Of a DNA stretch of 64,000 nucleotides, positions 43,829-53,173 are shown piece by piece (positions within the stretch are counted from its first letter, which is position 1; each line of letters starts with the position of its first letter). Position numbers and translations under genes: made by a program. This DNA comes from Rubrivivax sp. (GTDB lineage Bacteria > Pseudomonadota > Gammaproteobacteria > Burkholderiales > Burkholderiaceae_C), in contig JADJYX010000040.1 of NCBI GenBank assembly GCA_016719535.1, positions 1-64,000 on the forward strand, given 5' to 3'. The notes below the pieces were generated by a model. It ran no database searches. It was not told the origin of the DNA and saw nothing but the letters and a program-made list of their open reading frames with translations.

Positions 43829-45024
43829 CCGCCGCCGATGCCGGCCGTGTGCCCGTCGATGCTCGGCTGCGTGCCCGCACCGTGGGCGTGCTGGGCGGTG
43901 GACAGCTCGGCCGCATGCTCGTGCACGCGGCCCAGGGCATGGGTTTTCGGGCCGTCGTGCTCGACCCCGACGCACAAAGCCCGGCCGGACAGGCGGCCGA
44001 CCAACTGTTGCGTGGAGCCTACGATGACCCCGCCGCGCTGGCCGAACTGGCCCGGCAGTGCGCCGCGGTGACGACCGAATTCGAGAATGTCCCGGCGGCG
44101 TCGCTGCAGGCGCTGGCCGGTTCGGTGCGCGTATCGCCGGGTGCCGACGCGGTGCGCATCTGCCAGCACCGGGCGCTGGAGAAGGCCCATTTCGTCGCCA
44201 GCGGGGTGCCTTGCGCACCGCATGCGCGCATCGAGTCCGATGCCGACCTGGCGGCGGTGGACGATGCGCTGCTGCCCGGCGTGCTCAAGACCTCGCAGCT
44301 GGGCTACGACGGCAAGGGGCAGTGCCGCGTGTCCACGCGGGGCGAGCTGGCCGCGGCCTGGCAGACGACCCTGCGGCGCCAGCCCTGCGTGCTCGAGGCC
44401 CTGGTGCCCATCCACCGCGAACTGAGCGTGGTGGTGGCCCGTGCGGCCGACGGTGCGATGGTGCACCTGCCGGTGCAGCAGAACCTGCACCGCGACGGCA
44501 TCCTCGCCGTCACCCAGGTGCCGGCGCCCGATGTCGATGTTGCCACCGCCACGCGCGTGGCCGACATGGCCGGGCGTCTGGCCGGGTCGATGGCCTACGT
44601 CGGCGTGCTGTGCGTCGAATTCTTCGTGCTGCAGGATGGTCGCGTGCTGGCCAACGAGATGGCGCCGCGCCCGCACAACTCGGGCCACCACAGCATCGAC
44701 GCCTGCGATCTGTCGCAGTTCGACCTGCAGCTGCGCACGCTGCTCGACCTTCCGCTGGTGGCGCCGCGACAGCATTCGCCGGCGGTGATGCTCAACCTGC
44801 TGGGCGATCTGTGGTTCGACCCTGCGCGGCCCGACGCGCCGCCGCGTGAGCCCGACTGGCCCGCGGTGCTGGCGCTGCCGGGCGTGCACCTGCACCTGTA
44901 CGGCAAGGCCGAACCGCGCCGCGCGCGCAAGATGGGCCACCTGACGGTGACCGCCGCCACGGCCGAGGGGGCCCGCGCCACCGCCTTGCAGGCGGCCGGT
45001 GTGCTGGGCCTGCCGGCCTTCTGA
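43825..45024 (+). CDS. purK: N5-carboxyaminoimidazole ribonucleotide synthase (PurK)
   Basis: The 399-residue ATP-grasp enzyme has TVGVLGGGQLGRMLVHAAQG at the N-terminal Rossmann-like domain (about residues 18-37). TEFENVP, LKTSQLGYDGKGQ and the ATP-grasp end NEMAPRPHNSGHHSIDAC follow. It makes N5-CAIR from AIR, bicarbonate and ATP, feeding PurE encoded just upstream. The start overlaps the purE stop by four bases, so the two are coupled. Confidence 0.97.
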   Translation: MTAADAGRVPVDARLRARTVGVLGGGQLGRMLVHAAQGMGFRAVVLDPDAQSPAGQAADQLLRGAYDDPAALAELARQCAAVTTEFENVPAASLQALAGSVRVSPGADAVRICQHRALEKAHFVASGVPCAPHARIESDADLAAVDDALLPGVLKTSQLGYDGKGQCRVSTRGELAAAWQTTLRRQPCVLEALVPIHRELSVVVARAADGAMVHLPVQQNLHRDGILAVTQVPAPDVDVATATRVADMAGRLAGSMAYVGVLCVEFFVLQDGRVLANEMAPRPHNSGHHSIDACDLSQFDLQLRTLLDLPLVAPRQHSPAVMLNLLGDLWFDPARPDAPPREPDWPAVLALPGVHLHLYGKAEPRRARKMGHLTVTAATAEGARATALQAAGVLGLPAF

Positions 45025-45050
45025 GCCGTTGCGACCCGGGCCGCACGACG

Positions 45051-46037
45051 ATGCCGATCCTCGACGGGCTGGACCCCGCCGCCCAGGCGGCCGCCGCCGA
45101 CGTGCTGGCCGCCGGCGGCCTGGTGGCCTTTGCCACCGAAACCGTCTACGGCCTGGGTGCACGCGCCGACGACGACGCCGCGGTGGCGGCGATCTTCACC
45201 GCCAAGGGGCGGCCGGCCGACCACCCGCTGATCGTGCACGTGGCCACGCTGGACGATGCGCAGCACTTCGGCGACCTCTCGCACCCGGCGGCGCTGCGCC
45301 TGGCCGAACGCTTCTGGCCCGGGCCGCTGACGCTGATCGTGCCGCGCCGGCCCGGCGTGGGCACGGCTGCGGCCGGCGGGCAGGGCAGCATCGGCCTGCG
45401 CATGCCGTCGCATCCGGTGGCACGGGCGCTGCTGCTGGCGGCGGCCGCGCGCGGCGTGCGCGGCGTGGCCGCACCCAGCGCCAACCGCTTCGGCCGCGTC
45501 AGCCCGACGCGGGCCTCGCATGTGACCGATGAACTCGGCCCCGACCTGCTGGTGCTGGACGGGGGCGACTGCCCGCTGGGCATCGAGTCCGCCATCGTCG
45601 ACTGCACGCGCGACAAGCCGGCCCTGTTGCGTCCCGGCATGCTCGATCGCACCGCCATCGAAGCCGCACTGGGCACCGCCTTGCAGGCCGCCGGGCCCGA
45701 TGCGCCGCGTGCCTCGGGCACGCTGGAGGCGCACTATGCGCCGCAGGCCAGGCTGCGCCTGCTGGACGGCCCCATGCTGCGCAGCGCACTCGAGGTGCTG
45801 CAGGGCGCGCCGGTGCCGCAGGGCCTCGCGGTATATTCCCGCACGGTCCGGCAGGTGCCGCGGGGCATCACGCTGCGGGCGATGCCCGATGACGCGGGTG
45901 GCGTGGCGCACGAGTTGTTTGCGGTGCTGCGTGATTTCGACCTTGCCGGCATGCGCCTGATCTGGGTCGAGGCGCCGCCGCCGGGCCCGCAGTGGGACGG
46001 CGTGCGAGACCGGCTGGCCCGCGCCGCCGCGGCCTGA
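45051..46037 (+). CDS. tsaC: Threonylcarbamoyl-AMP synthase, Sua5-type
   Basis: The 328-residue length and two domains mark the long Sua5 form. The N-terminal YrdC-like domain (about 1-205) has GGLVAFATETVYGLGARAD, the K-G-R-P motif in AKGRPADHPLIVH, RFWPGPLTLIVPRR and VAAPSANRFGRVSPT. The C-terminal Sua5 domain (about 225-325) begins after a linker containing SGTLEAHYAPQ. It makes threonylcarbamoyl-AMP for tRNA t6A37; partner TsaB is encoded 1.4 kb downstream. It follows purK after 26 bases, as in related genomes. Confidence 0.95.
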   Translation: MPILDGLDPAAQAAAADVLAAGGLVAFATETVYGLGARADDDAAVAAIFTAKGRPADHPLIVHVATLDDAQHFGDLSHPAALRLAERFWPGPLTLIVPRRPGVGTAAAGGQGSIGLRMPSHPVARALLLAAAARGVRGVAAPSANRFGRVSPTRASHVTDELGPDLLVLDGGDCPLGIESAIVDCTRDKPALLRPGMLDRTAIEAALGTALQAAGPDAPRASGTLEAHYAPQARLRLLDGPMLRSALEVLQGAPVPQGLAVYSRTVRQVPRGITLRAMPDDAGGVAHELFAVLRDFDLAGMRLIWVEAPPPGPQWDGVRDRLARAAAA

Positions 46038-46072
46038 ATGCCGCCCCTTCGCAGCTGAATTTCGGAGTTGAC

Positions 46073-47020
46073 ATGAATCCTGGGCGTCGAACGGCGCGGC
46101 GCGCGCGCCTCGTGCTCACCGCTTGCGTCGCGGCTGTGCTGATGACGGCCTGCGGTGGCGGCACCTCGCAATTCGAGCCCTTCGCACCCGAGCAGTACGT
46201 GGCCTTCGGCGACGAGACCAGCGTCATCCGCAGCGATGGCCGCCGCCATACCGTCAACCCGCTCGATGCCTCGGGCGCGATCGACTGCGCCGCGCAGCCG
46301 ATCTGGACGCAGGCCATGGCCACCCAGTTCGGCTTCGTCTTCGAGGAATGCAACCCCGCGGGCGCCACCCGCTTCCAGGCCCTGATGCGGGCGTCGGCGG
46401 GCGCGCGCGTCGACGACGTGCAGGCGCAGATCGACGACCAGATCGCGCGCGGCGGTTTTGCCGCCAGGACGCTGGTGACGGTGCTCGTCGGTGCCAACGA
46501 CATCCTCGAGCTCTACGCCGGCTACCCGCAGCAGACCGAGGACCAGCTGATCGCCGAGGCGCGCGCGCGCGGCGAACGGCTGGCCCGGCAGGTCAACCGC
46601 CTCATCGAGCTCGGTCCGCGGGTGATTGTCGCCACCGTGCCCGATGTCGGGCTGTCGCCCTATGCGCTGGCGCAGAAGGCGGCCTTCACCGATACCGACC
46701 GCGCGGCGCTCATCAGCCGCCTGGTGGCGGCCTTCAATGGCCGCGTGCGCACCACCATCCTCAACGACGGCCGCTATGTCGGCCTGGTGCTGGGTGACGA
46801 GATGGTGCAGTCGATCGCCAAGCTGCCCGAGGTCTTCGGCGTCACCAATGCCACCGGCGCGGTCTGCACCACGGCCCTGCCGGACTGCACCGCCCAGACG
46901 CTGGTCGAATCCGGCAGCTCCGCCGCCTGGCTGTGGGCCGACGATCGCCACCTGGCTTATGGCGGCCAGGCGCGCCTGGGCAGCCTGGCGGTCGCGCGCG
47001 CCGTCGGCAACCCGTTCTGA
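46073..47020 (+). CDS. SGNH-fold esterase-like lipoprotein lacking the usual serine
   Basis: The ATG at 46073 has GGAG upstream. A lipoprotein signal (LVLTACVAAVLMTAC) places the acylated cysteine near residue 27. Block I of GDSL enzymes reads YVAFGDETS instead of FGDS(L), so glutamate sits where the nucleophile should be. Block III is kept (LVGANDILELY), as is a block V-like DDRHLAYGGQ with the Asp-x-x-His pair. The total is 315 residues. Four further cysteines (DCAAQ, ECNPAG, VCTTALPDC) could form two disulphides. It is probably an outer-membrane lipoprotein; it may have lost esterase activity or use a different mechanism. Confidence 0.8.
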   Translation: MNPGRRTARRARLVLTACVAAVLMTACGGGTSQFEPFAPEQYVAFGDETSVIRSDGRRHTVNPLDASGAIDCAAQPIWTQAMATQFGFVFEECNPAGATRFQALMRASAGARVDDVQAQIDDQIARGGFAARTLVTVLVGANDILELYAGYPQQTEDQLIAEARARGERLARQVNRLIELGPRVIVATVPDVGLSPYALAQKAAFTDTDRAALISRLVAAFNGRVRTTILNDGRYVGLVLGDEMVQSIAKLPEVFGVTNATGAVCTTALPDCTAQTLVESGSSAAWLWADDRHLAYGGQARLGSLAVARAVGNPF

Positions 47021-47042
47021 CCGCAGCACCCGGCGGCCAGGG

Positions 47043-47330
47043 CTACAGGCCCTGGTCGACCTGCTGGCGCCGCTCGCGTTCGACGGTGACCTTCATCACC
47101 AGGATCACCGACGCCAGCAGCAGCGTCAGCGCATTGGCCACCACGATCGGCCACTGACCCAGCATCAGCCCGTAGGCCAGCCACAGCGCCACGCCCAGGG
47201 TGAAGGCACCGTACATGCCCAGCGAGATGCCGGCAACATCGCGCGTGCGCAGCGTCAGCAGCGCCTGCGGCAGGAAGGACAGCGTGGTCAGCGCAGCGGC
47301 GCAGTAGCCCAGCAGGTCGGTCGGGGTCAC
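47043..47330 (-). CDS. SemiSWEET-type sugar transporter (MtN3/saliva)
   Basis: The 95-residue protein forms one three-helix MtN3 unit: LLGYCAAALTTLSFLPQALL with the conserved Pro (about residues 6-25), ISLGMYGAFTLGVALWLAYG, and IVVANALTLLLASVILVMKV. SemiSWEETs dimerise to form a sugar uniporter in the inner membrane. The tail is charged. It is convergent with the SGNH gene (22-base gap) and divergent from tsaB. Confidence 0.93.
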   Translation of the reverse strand: MTPTDLLGYCAAALTTLSFLPQALLTLRTRDVAGISLGMYGAFTLGVALWLAYGLMLGQWPIVVANALTLLLASVILVMKVTVERERRQQVDQGL

Positions 47331-47427
47331 GGCGGCTTCTCCGGGTGCGCCGTCTGGCTCGGTGGGCGCGGGCGTCGCGCCAGCGGCCGCTCCGGGATCC
47401 AGGGCATGGCGCTGATGATCGCACGGC

Positions 47428-47433
47428 TAAACT
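47428..47433 (+). promoter_or_regulatory. Putative -10 element just before tsaB
   Basis: TAAACT ends six bases before the tsaB ATG at 47440, so a transcript from it would be leaderless or start at the second ATG at 47446. No clear -35. Confidence 0.3.
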
Positions 47434-47439
47434 CGTCCG

Positions 47440-48207
47440 ATGCCCATGCAGCCCCCTGCGCCGTCGCCCGCGCCGGCCGACACCCTGCTGGCCTTCGATA
47501 CGTCGACGGAACGTCTGGCCGTGGCCGTGCAGACGGGCACCGGCCGCTGGGTCGACGACGGGCCCGGCGGCGCGGCGGCCTCGGCCGCGCTGCTGCCCGC
47601 CATCCGGGCCGTGCTGCAGCGCGCCGGGCGCACGCTGACCGACGTGGCGGCCATCGCCTTCGGCCGCGGGCCCGGCGCCTTCACCGGCCTGCGCACCAGC
47701 TGTGCGGTGGCCCAGGGCCTGGCTTTCGGGCTCGCGCGGCCGGTGCTGCCGGTCGACAGCCTGCTGCTCGTCGCCGAGCAGGCACGCCAGCGCCGCGGGG
47801 ACGATGCCGCGTTCGACATCGCGGTGGCCATGGACGCCCGCATGGGCGAGATCTATGCCGGCCGCTACCGCTGGCAATCCGGCCGCTGGCAGGTGCTGCA
47901 GCCGCCGGGCTTGTGGGCGCCGGCCGCGCTGGCGGCAGCCTGGCGCCAGCAGCCGCCGGCCGCCGCCACCGGCTCGGCGCTGGCGCTCTTCGGCAGCGAG
48001 TTGCAGGCCGTCTGCCCGCCCGCGGTGCACATCGACGCCGGCGATGCGCGCGCGGCGGCGCTGATCGTGCTGGCCAGCCAGGCCTGGGCCGACGGCGCCG
48101 GCCTCGACGCCGCCGAGGCGCTGCCGCTGTACCTGCGCGACAAGGTCGCGCAGACAACGGCCGAGCGCGAGGCCCTGCGCGCCGGCGCCGCTGCCCTCGC
48201 GCCGTGA
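47440..48207 (+). CDS. tsaB: tRNA threonylcarbamoyladenosine biosynthesis protein TsaB
   Basis: The 255-residue protein has the ASKHA-type N-terminus LLAFDTSTERLAVAVQTG (about residues 16-33) and the TsaB signature FGRGPGAFTGLRTSCAVAQG (about 74-93). It is the regulatory partner of TsaD in t6A synthesis. The end overlaps rimI (TGATG), so the proteins are co-translated. ATG at 47446 (MQPPAPSP) is an alternative start. Confidence 0.95.
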   Translation: MPMQPPAPSPAPADTLLAFDTSTERLAVAVQTGTGRWVDDGPGGAAASAALLPAIRAVLQRAGRTLTDVAAIAFGRGPGAFTGLRTSCAVAQGLAFGLARPVLPVDSLLLVAEQARQRRGDDAAFDIAVAMDARMGEIYAGRYRWQSGRWQVLQPPGLWAPAALAAAWRQQPPAAATGSALALFGSELQAVCPPAVHIDAGDARAAALIVLASQAWADGAGLDAAEALPLYLRDKVAQTTAEREALRAGAAALAP

Positions 48208-48704
48208 TGAGCGCGCAGCCCGGGGCCCCCCGCCTGCACCTGTGCCCGATGCGCAGCACGGACCTCGACCGCGTGCTGGCGATCGAGGCGCGCGCCTACA
48301 GCTTTCCGTGGACGCGCGGCAACTTCATCGACTCGCTGTCGGCCGGCCATCTGGCGCAGATGCTGGTCGACGACCAGGGCAGGCTGGTCGGCTATTTTGT
48401 CGCCATGGCCGGGGTCGACGAACTGCACCTGCTCAACCTGACGGTGTCGCCCGACCACCAGCGCCAGGGCCACGCCTGCACGCTGCTGGACGCGCTGGAG
48501 CGGCATGGTCGCGACCACCGCCTGCCCGCGCTGTGGCTCGAGGTGCGCGCCAGCAATGCGCGCGCCCGCCATGTCTACCGCCGACGCGGCTTCGACGAAG
48601 TCAGCCTGCGGCGCGGCTATTACCCCGCGGGGCACGGCGCGCGCGAGGACGCGGTCGTGATGCGCCTGACGGTGCCGCTGCCGGCCGAAGGGCGCGCGCC
48701 ATGA
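48207..48704 (+). CDS. rimI: Ribosomal protein S18 alanine N-acetyltransferase-like (RimI)
   Basis: The 165-residue GNAT protein starts at the ATG at 48207 within the tsaB stop. It has RSTDLDRVLAIEARAYSFPW, typical of RimI, LLNLTVSPDHQRQGHACTLL with the acetyl-CoA loop (R-Q-G-H-A), and LEVRASNARARHVYRRRGFD with the N-x-x-A-x-x-x-Y-x-x-x-G-F end. It acetylates the N-terminus of S18, or of other small substrates. tsaB-rimI is a standard pair. Its stop overlaps the udg start. Confidence 0.93.
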   Translation: MSAQPGAPRLHLCPMRSTDLDRVLAIEARAYSFPWTRGNFIDSLSAGHLAQMLVDDQGRLVGYFVAMAGVDELHLLNLTVSPDHQRQGHACTLLDALERHGRDHRLPALWLEVRASNARARHVYRRRGFDEVSLRRGYYPAGHGAREDAVVMRLTVPLPAEGRAP

Positions 48705-49555
48705 GCTGGACCGAGCGCCAGCGCCGCATGCTGCGCGAGATGGGGCTGACGGTGTGGGCGCCCGCGGCTCCGTCGCAGGCCGCGGCCGGCGTGACCGAGG
48801 TGGGGCCGGCGCCCGCCGCACCGCCGGCGCCCGCCGCGCGCCCTGCACCGGCGTCACCCGGGCCACGGCCTGCCGCGGCAGCGGCCGCGCCACCCGCAGC
48901 GGTGCCGGCTGCGCCCGCCGACGAGCGCGGCCGCCGCATCGCCACGCTCGACTGGCCGGCGCTGCGCCAGGCCGTGGCCGACTGCCAGGCCTGCAGCCTG
49001 TGCGCCACCCGCCGGCAAACCGTCTTCGGCGTCGGCCACGACCGGGCGCACTGGATGGTGGTCGGCGAGGCGCCGGGCGAACAGGAGGACCTGCAGGGCG
49101 AGCCCTTCGTCGGCGCCGCCGGCCAGTTGCTGGACAGCATGCTGCGCGCGCTGGCGCTCACGCGCGCTTCCGAAGGCCCCGAGGCGCCGGCGCAGCGCGT
49201 CTATATCGCCAATACGCTGAAGTGCCGGCCGCCGCGAAACCGCAACCCCGACGCCGCCGAGCTGCTGGCCTGCGAGCCCTTCCTGATGCGGCAGATCGCG
49301 CTCGTGCAGCCGCGGCTGATCCTGGCCATGGGGCGCTTTGCCGTGCAGGCGCTGCTGCGCAGCAGTGAACCGGTGGGCAAGCTGCGCGGCCGCGTGCACC
49401 GCTACCAGGGGGTGCCGCTGGTCGTCACCTATCACCCTGCCTATCTGCTGCGCAACCTGCCCGACAAGGCGCGCGCCTGGGACGACCTGTGCCTGGCGGC
49501 GCAGGTGGCCGAATCGGCGCCCGAAGCGCGGCCGGCAGACCCGACCCGGGGCTGA
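48701..49555 (+). CDS. Uracil-DNA glycosylase, family 4 type
   Basis: The 284-residue protein has an Ala/Pro-rich linker (about residues 22-78) between a short N-terminal helix and the catalytic domain. Motif 1 is VVGEAPGEQEDLQGEPFVG (about 120-138) and motif 3 is YHPAYLLRNLPDKA. Four cysteines (CQACSLC about 92-98, KCRPPRNRNPD, LLACEPF) fit the [4Fe-4S] cluster of family 4 enzymes. It removes uracil from DNA. It is translationally coupled to rimI (ATGA). Confidence 0.92.
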   Translation: MSWTERQRRMLREMGLTVWAPAAPSQAAAGVTEVGPAPAAPPAPAARPAPASPGPRPAAAAAAPPAAVPAAPADERGRRIATLDWPALRQAVADCQACSLCATRRQTVFGVGHDRAHWMVVGEAPGEQEDLQGEPFVGAAGQLLDSMLRALALTRASEGPEAPAQRVYIANTLKCRPPRNRNPDAAELLACEPFLMRQIALVQPRLILAMGRFAVQALLRSSEPVGKLRGRVHRYQGVPLVVTYHPAYLLRNLPDKARAWDDLCLAAQVAESAPEARPADPTRG

Positions 49556-49737
49556 GGGGCGGCCCTGCCCGGCCTGCGTCGGGCGCCCGGCCGGGTGACG
49601 TGCCCGCCGCCCGGAGATGCCGCCGACCGTGACCAATCACCCGGCCCGCCTGCCGCACAGGCGGCACGACCGGGTGCGCGCATGGGACCATCCGCGGCTG
49701 GCGGCTTCGTGCGTCGGGGCCGATCGGGGCACCCGCA

Positions 49738-51846
49738 ATGGACATCCACGACGCGGCCGAAGAGGTCGTCGCGCTGCGCGCCGAGATCGCGCAGTTCAGG
49801 CTGCTGGCCAACAACGTGCCGGCCGCCATCGCCTATTACGCCCGCAGCGGGTATCGGTGCCGCTTCGCCAATGCCGCCTACGCGGCCATGTTCGGCCAGG
49901 ACGAGCAGTCCATCCTCGGCCTGCCGCTGGAGCGTGTGATCGGCGACCAGGCGGCGCGCCAGATCCAGCCGCAGATCGACGTCGTGCTCGACGAGCGCAG
50001 CGCCTCGTCGTACGAGCGCCTGCTGGGCGACGGCCATGGCGGTACGCGCCACATCGAGGTCAGCCTGCTGCCGCACCTGGACGAGCGCGGCCAGGCGGTG
50101 GGCGCCTTCGTGATGATCGTCGACATCACGCGCCACCGCCGCGCCGAGCTGGCGCTGCGCGAGAGCGAGGACCGGCTGGCCAAATTCCTGCACGCCAATG
50201 CCGAGGGCATCGCCTTCCACAAGGACGGGCTGATCACCGACGCCAACCCGCCGCTGCTGCAACTGATCGGCCGCTCGCTCGACGAGGTGCGGGGCCGCCC
50301 GGCGCTGGACTTCGTCGCTGCCGACCAGCGCGAGCGCGTCGCCGCCGTGATGAACGCCGGCGCCGAGCTCACCTACGAGACCGCGGTGCTGCACGCCGAC
50401 GGCACGCGGATGCCGGTGGAGTTCATCGTGCGCACCATGGTCTACCAGGGTGAGCGGTTGCGCATGACCATCGTGCGCGACCTGCGCGACCGCATGGCGG
50501 CACGTTCACGCATCGACTACCTGGCCCATCACGACGCCCTCACCGGGTTGCCCAACCGCACCGCCTTCATCGAGCGCGCCGAGGCGCTGCTGCCGGCGGC
50601 GCTGGCCGAGCGGCGCACGCTGGCGCTGCTGTTCATCGACCTCGACCATTTCAAGCGCGTCAACGACTCGCTCGGCCACCTGGCCGGTGATGCCCTGCTG
50701 CAGACCGTGGCGCGACGCATCACCGGCTGCCTGCGCGGCGGCGACCTGGTGTCGCGCTTCGGCGGCGACGAATTCCTCGTGCTGCTGCAGGGCGACACGC
50801 CGCCGCAGGCGGTGCAGGATGTGGCCGACAAGCTGCTGGCGGCCATCGGTGCCCCGGTGCTGCTGGAGGGTGCGTCGATCTCGGTCACGCCCTCGGTCGG
50901 CGTGGCGCTGTTCCCACGCGACGGCGCCACGCCCGACGAGCTGATCAAGCACGCCGATACCGCGATGTACCGGGCCAAGGCGCGCGGCCGGGCGACCAGC
51001 TGCTTCTTCCAGCCGGCGATGGCGGTCTCGGCCTCGGCCGAGCTGGCGCTGGAGAGCCGGCTCGCGCAGGCCGTGCGGGGGCAGGAGTTCGTGCTGCATT
51101 TCCAGCCTCAGCAGCGCCTGTCCGACGGTGCCCTGGTCGGTTTCGAGGCCCTCATCCGCTGGGCGCACCCGGCGCAGGGACTGGTCGGGCCGGAGGCCTT
51201 TCTGCCGGTGGCGGAGTCCAGTCGCCTGATGCTGCCGATCGGCCGCTGGGTGCTGCGCGAAGCGCTGCGACAGGCACTGCGGTGGCGGACGCAGGGCCTG
51301 GGCGAGCTGCCGGTGGCGGTAAACCTGTCGCCGCTGCAGTTTCACGCGGCCGACTTCGTCGACAGCGTGGCGGCCGCGCTGGCCGAGACCGGGGCGCCGG
51401 GGTCCCTGCTCGAGATCGAGCTCACCGAGCGCATGTTGATGGACGACGTGGACGCCGTGCGGCTGACGCTGCAGCGGCTCGAGGTGCTGGGCGTCGGCGT
51501 CGCGGTGGACGACTTCGGCACCGGCTATACCTCGCTCGCGCACCTCAAGCAGCTGCCGATCGATTGCCTGAAGATCGACCGTTCGTTCGTGCGCGACCTG
51601 CCGCACGATGCCGGCTCGGCCGCGATCGCCCGCGCCATCATCGAGATGGCGCGCAGCATGGGCATGCGCACCGTCGCCGAAGGCGTGGAGACCGAAGCGC
51701 AGCGTGCGTGGATGGTCGCGCACGGCTGCCAGGCCCTGCAGGGCTACCTGCTGGCGCGCCCCATGCCCGGCGCCGCGCTGCCGGGCTGGCTGGCGTCGTT
51801 CAGCCCTTCTTCGCCTTCACCGGCCGCGTCCAGGTCGGCAGGCTGA
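49738..51846 (+). CDS. PAS-PAS-GGDEF-EAL cyclic di-GMP protein
   Basis: The 702-residue protein has two PAS domains (about 16-130 and 135-250; the first reads LLANNVPAAIAYYARSGYRC). Next come a GGDEF domain with intact RFGGDEF (about 340-346) and an upstream R-G-G-D I-site spaced as for product inhibition, then an EAL domain (about 435-690) with FEALIRW, LEIELTERML and VDDFGTGYTSLAHL. Both cyclase and phosphodiesterase motifs look functional, so the sign of its output cannot be told. No transmembrane helix is seen, so it is probably a cytoplasmic sensor. It could link c-di-GMP to exopolysaccharide production. The last 47 bases overlap the convergent glmU gene. Confidence 0.93.
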   Translation: MDIHDAAEEVVALRAEIAQFRLLANNVPAAIAYYARSGYRCRFANAAYAAMFGQDEQSILGLPLERVIGDQAARQIQPQIDVVLDERSASSYERLLGDGHGGTRHIEVSLLPHLDERGQAVGAFVMIVDITRHRRAELALRESEDRLAKFLHANAEGIAFHKDGLITDANPPLLQLIGRSLDEVRGRPALDFVAADQRERVAAVMNAGAELTYETAVLHADGTRMPVEFIVRTMVYQGERLRMTIVRDLRDRMAARSRIDYLAHHDALTGLPNRTAFIERAEALLPAALAERRTLALLFIDLDHFKRVNDSLGHLAGDALLQTVARRITGCLRGGDLVSRFGGDEFLVLLQGDTPPQAVQDVADKLLAAIGAPVLLEGASISVTPSVGVALFPRDGATPDELIKHADTAMYRAKARGRATSCFFQPAMAVSASAELALESRLAQAVRGQEFVLHFQPQQRLSDGALVGFEALIRWAHPAQGLVGPEAFLPVAESSRLMLPIGRWVLREALRQALRWRTQGLGELPVAVNLSPLQFHAADFVDSVAAALAETGAPGSLLEIELTERMLMDDVDAVRLTLQRLEVLGVGVAVDDFGTGYTSLAHLKQLPIDCLKIDRSFVRDLPHDAGSAAIARAIIEMARSMGMRTVAEGVETEAQRAWMVAHGCQALQGYLLARPMPGAALPGWLASFSPSSPSPAASRSAG

Positions 51847-53173
51847 CCTGTTTGGCGCGCGCCACCGTCAGCTGGCCCGCCGGCGCCGGCCTGGCGATGG
51901 TGGAGCCGCCGCCGATGGTGGCGCCGGCGCCCAGCGTCACCGGGGCCACCAGCACGCAGTTGCTGCCCACGTGCACGTCGTCCTCGATCACCGTGCGGTG
52001 CTTGTTGGCGCCGTCGTAGTTGGCGGTGATGCTGCCGGCACCGTAGTTGACGCGTGCGCCCACGGTGGCGTCGCCCAGGTAGGCCAGGTGGTTGGCCTTG
52101 GCGCCCGCGCCCAGCGTCGAATTCTTGATCTCGACAAAATTGCCCACGTGCACCTCGGGGCCCAGTTCGGCACCCGGCCGCAGCCGCGCATAGGGGCCCA
52201 CCAGCGCGCCGGGGCCGACGCTGGCACCTTCGATGTGCGTGAACGGATGGATCACCGCGCCGGCGGCAATCCGCGCGTCGCGGATCACGCAATGCGCGCC
52301 GATGCGCACGTTGTCGCCCAGCGTGACATCGCCCTCGAAGACGCAGCCGACGTCGATGTCGACGTCCTGCCCGCAGCGCAGCGTGCCGCGCAGGTCGAAG
52401 CGCGCCGGGTCGGCCAGGCGCACGCCGGCCTCCATCAGGCTGTCGGCCTGCCGGCGCTGGAAGCGGCGCTCCAGGTCGGCCAGCTGCAGCGGGCTGTTGA
52501 CGCCCAGCACCTCGGTCTCGTCGGCCACCGTCTCGGCCACCACCGGCACGCGTTCGGCCACCGCCATGGCGACGATGTCGGTCAGGTAGTACTCGCGCTG
52601 CGCGTTGTCGTTCTTCAGCGCCGACACCCAGCGCTTCAGGGCCTTGGCGGGTGCGGCCATGATGCCGGTATAGACCTCGGCGATCTCGCGCTGCAGCGGC
52701 GTGGCGTCCTTGTGCTCGACGATGCCGCGCACGCTGCCGTCGGCCAGGCGCACGATGCGGCCGTAGCCCGCGGGGTCGTCGAGTTCGATCGTCAGCAGCG
52801 CGAGTTCATGGCCGCCGCAGGCCGCGGCCAGCGCGCGTGCCGTGCCCTCGCGGATCAGCGGCACGTCGCCGTTGAGGATGAGCACGGTGCTGTCGTCGTC
52901 GGGCAGCAGCGGCAGCACCTGCTGGATGGCGTGTCCGGTGCCCAGTTGCGGCATCTGGCGCACGCACGCGGCGCCGCTGCCGGACAGCGAGGCCTCCACC
53001 GCGTCGGCGCCATGGCCGGTGATGACGATCGTCCGTGCCGCCCCCAGGCCGGCGGCGGCGTCGAGAACATGCTGCAATAACGGTCGCCCCCCCAGCCGGT
53101 GCAGCACCTTGGGGTGCTGCGACTTCATGCGGGTGCCCTTGCCCGCGGCCATGATGACGACGTGGAGTGCCAT
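51800..53173 (-). CDS. glmU: Bifunctional UDP-N-acetylglucosamine pyrophosphorylase / glucosamine-1-phosphate acetyltransferase
   Basis: The 457-residue enzyme starts MALHVVIMAAGKGTRMKSQH. The uridyltransferase domain (about 1-230) has AAGKGTRM and ILNGDVPLI. The left-handed beta-helix (about 250-440) has repeated hexapeptides (VGPGALVGPYARLRPGAELG, GNFVEIKNSTLGAGAKAN, YDGANKHRTVIEDDVHVGSN). It makes UDP-GlcNAc for peptidoglycan and surface glycans. Its start codon shares the CATG at 53171-53174 with the divergent lipoprotein gene, so its promoter must lie inside that gene. Confidence 0.97.
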   Translation of the reverse strand: MALHVVIMAAGKGTRMKSQHPKVLHRLGGRPLLQHVLDAAAGLGAARTIVITGHGADAVEASLSGSGAACVRQMPQLGTGHAIQQVLPLLPDDDSTVLILNGDVPLIREGTARALAAACGGHELALLTIELDDPAGYGRIVRLADGSVRGIVEHKDATPLQREIAEVYTGIMAAPAKALKRWVSALKNDNAQREYYLTDIVAMAVAERVPVVAETVADETEVLGVNSPLQLADLERRFQRRQADSLMEAGVRLADPARFDLRGTLRCGQDVDIDVGCVFEGDVTLGDNVRIGAHCVIRDARIAAGAVIHPFTHIEGASVGPGALVGPYARLRPGAELGPEVHVGNFVEIKNSTLGAGAKANHLAYLGDATVGARVNYGAGSITANYDGANKHRTVIEDDVHVGSNCVLVAPVTLGAGATIGGGSTIARPAPAGQLTVARAKQVSLPTWTRPVKAKKG

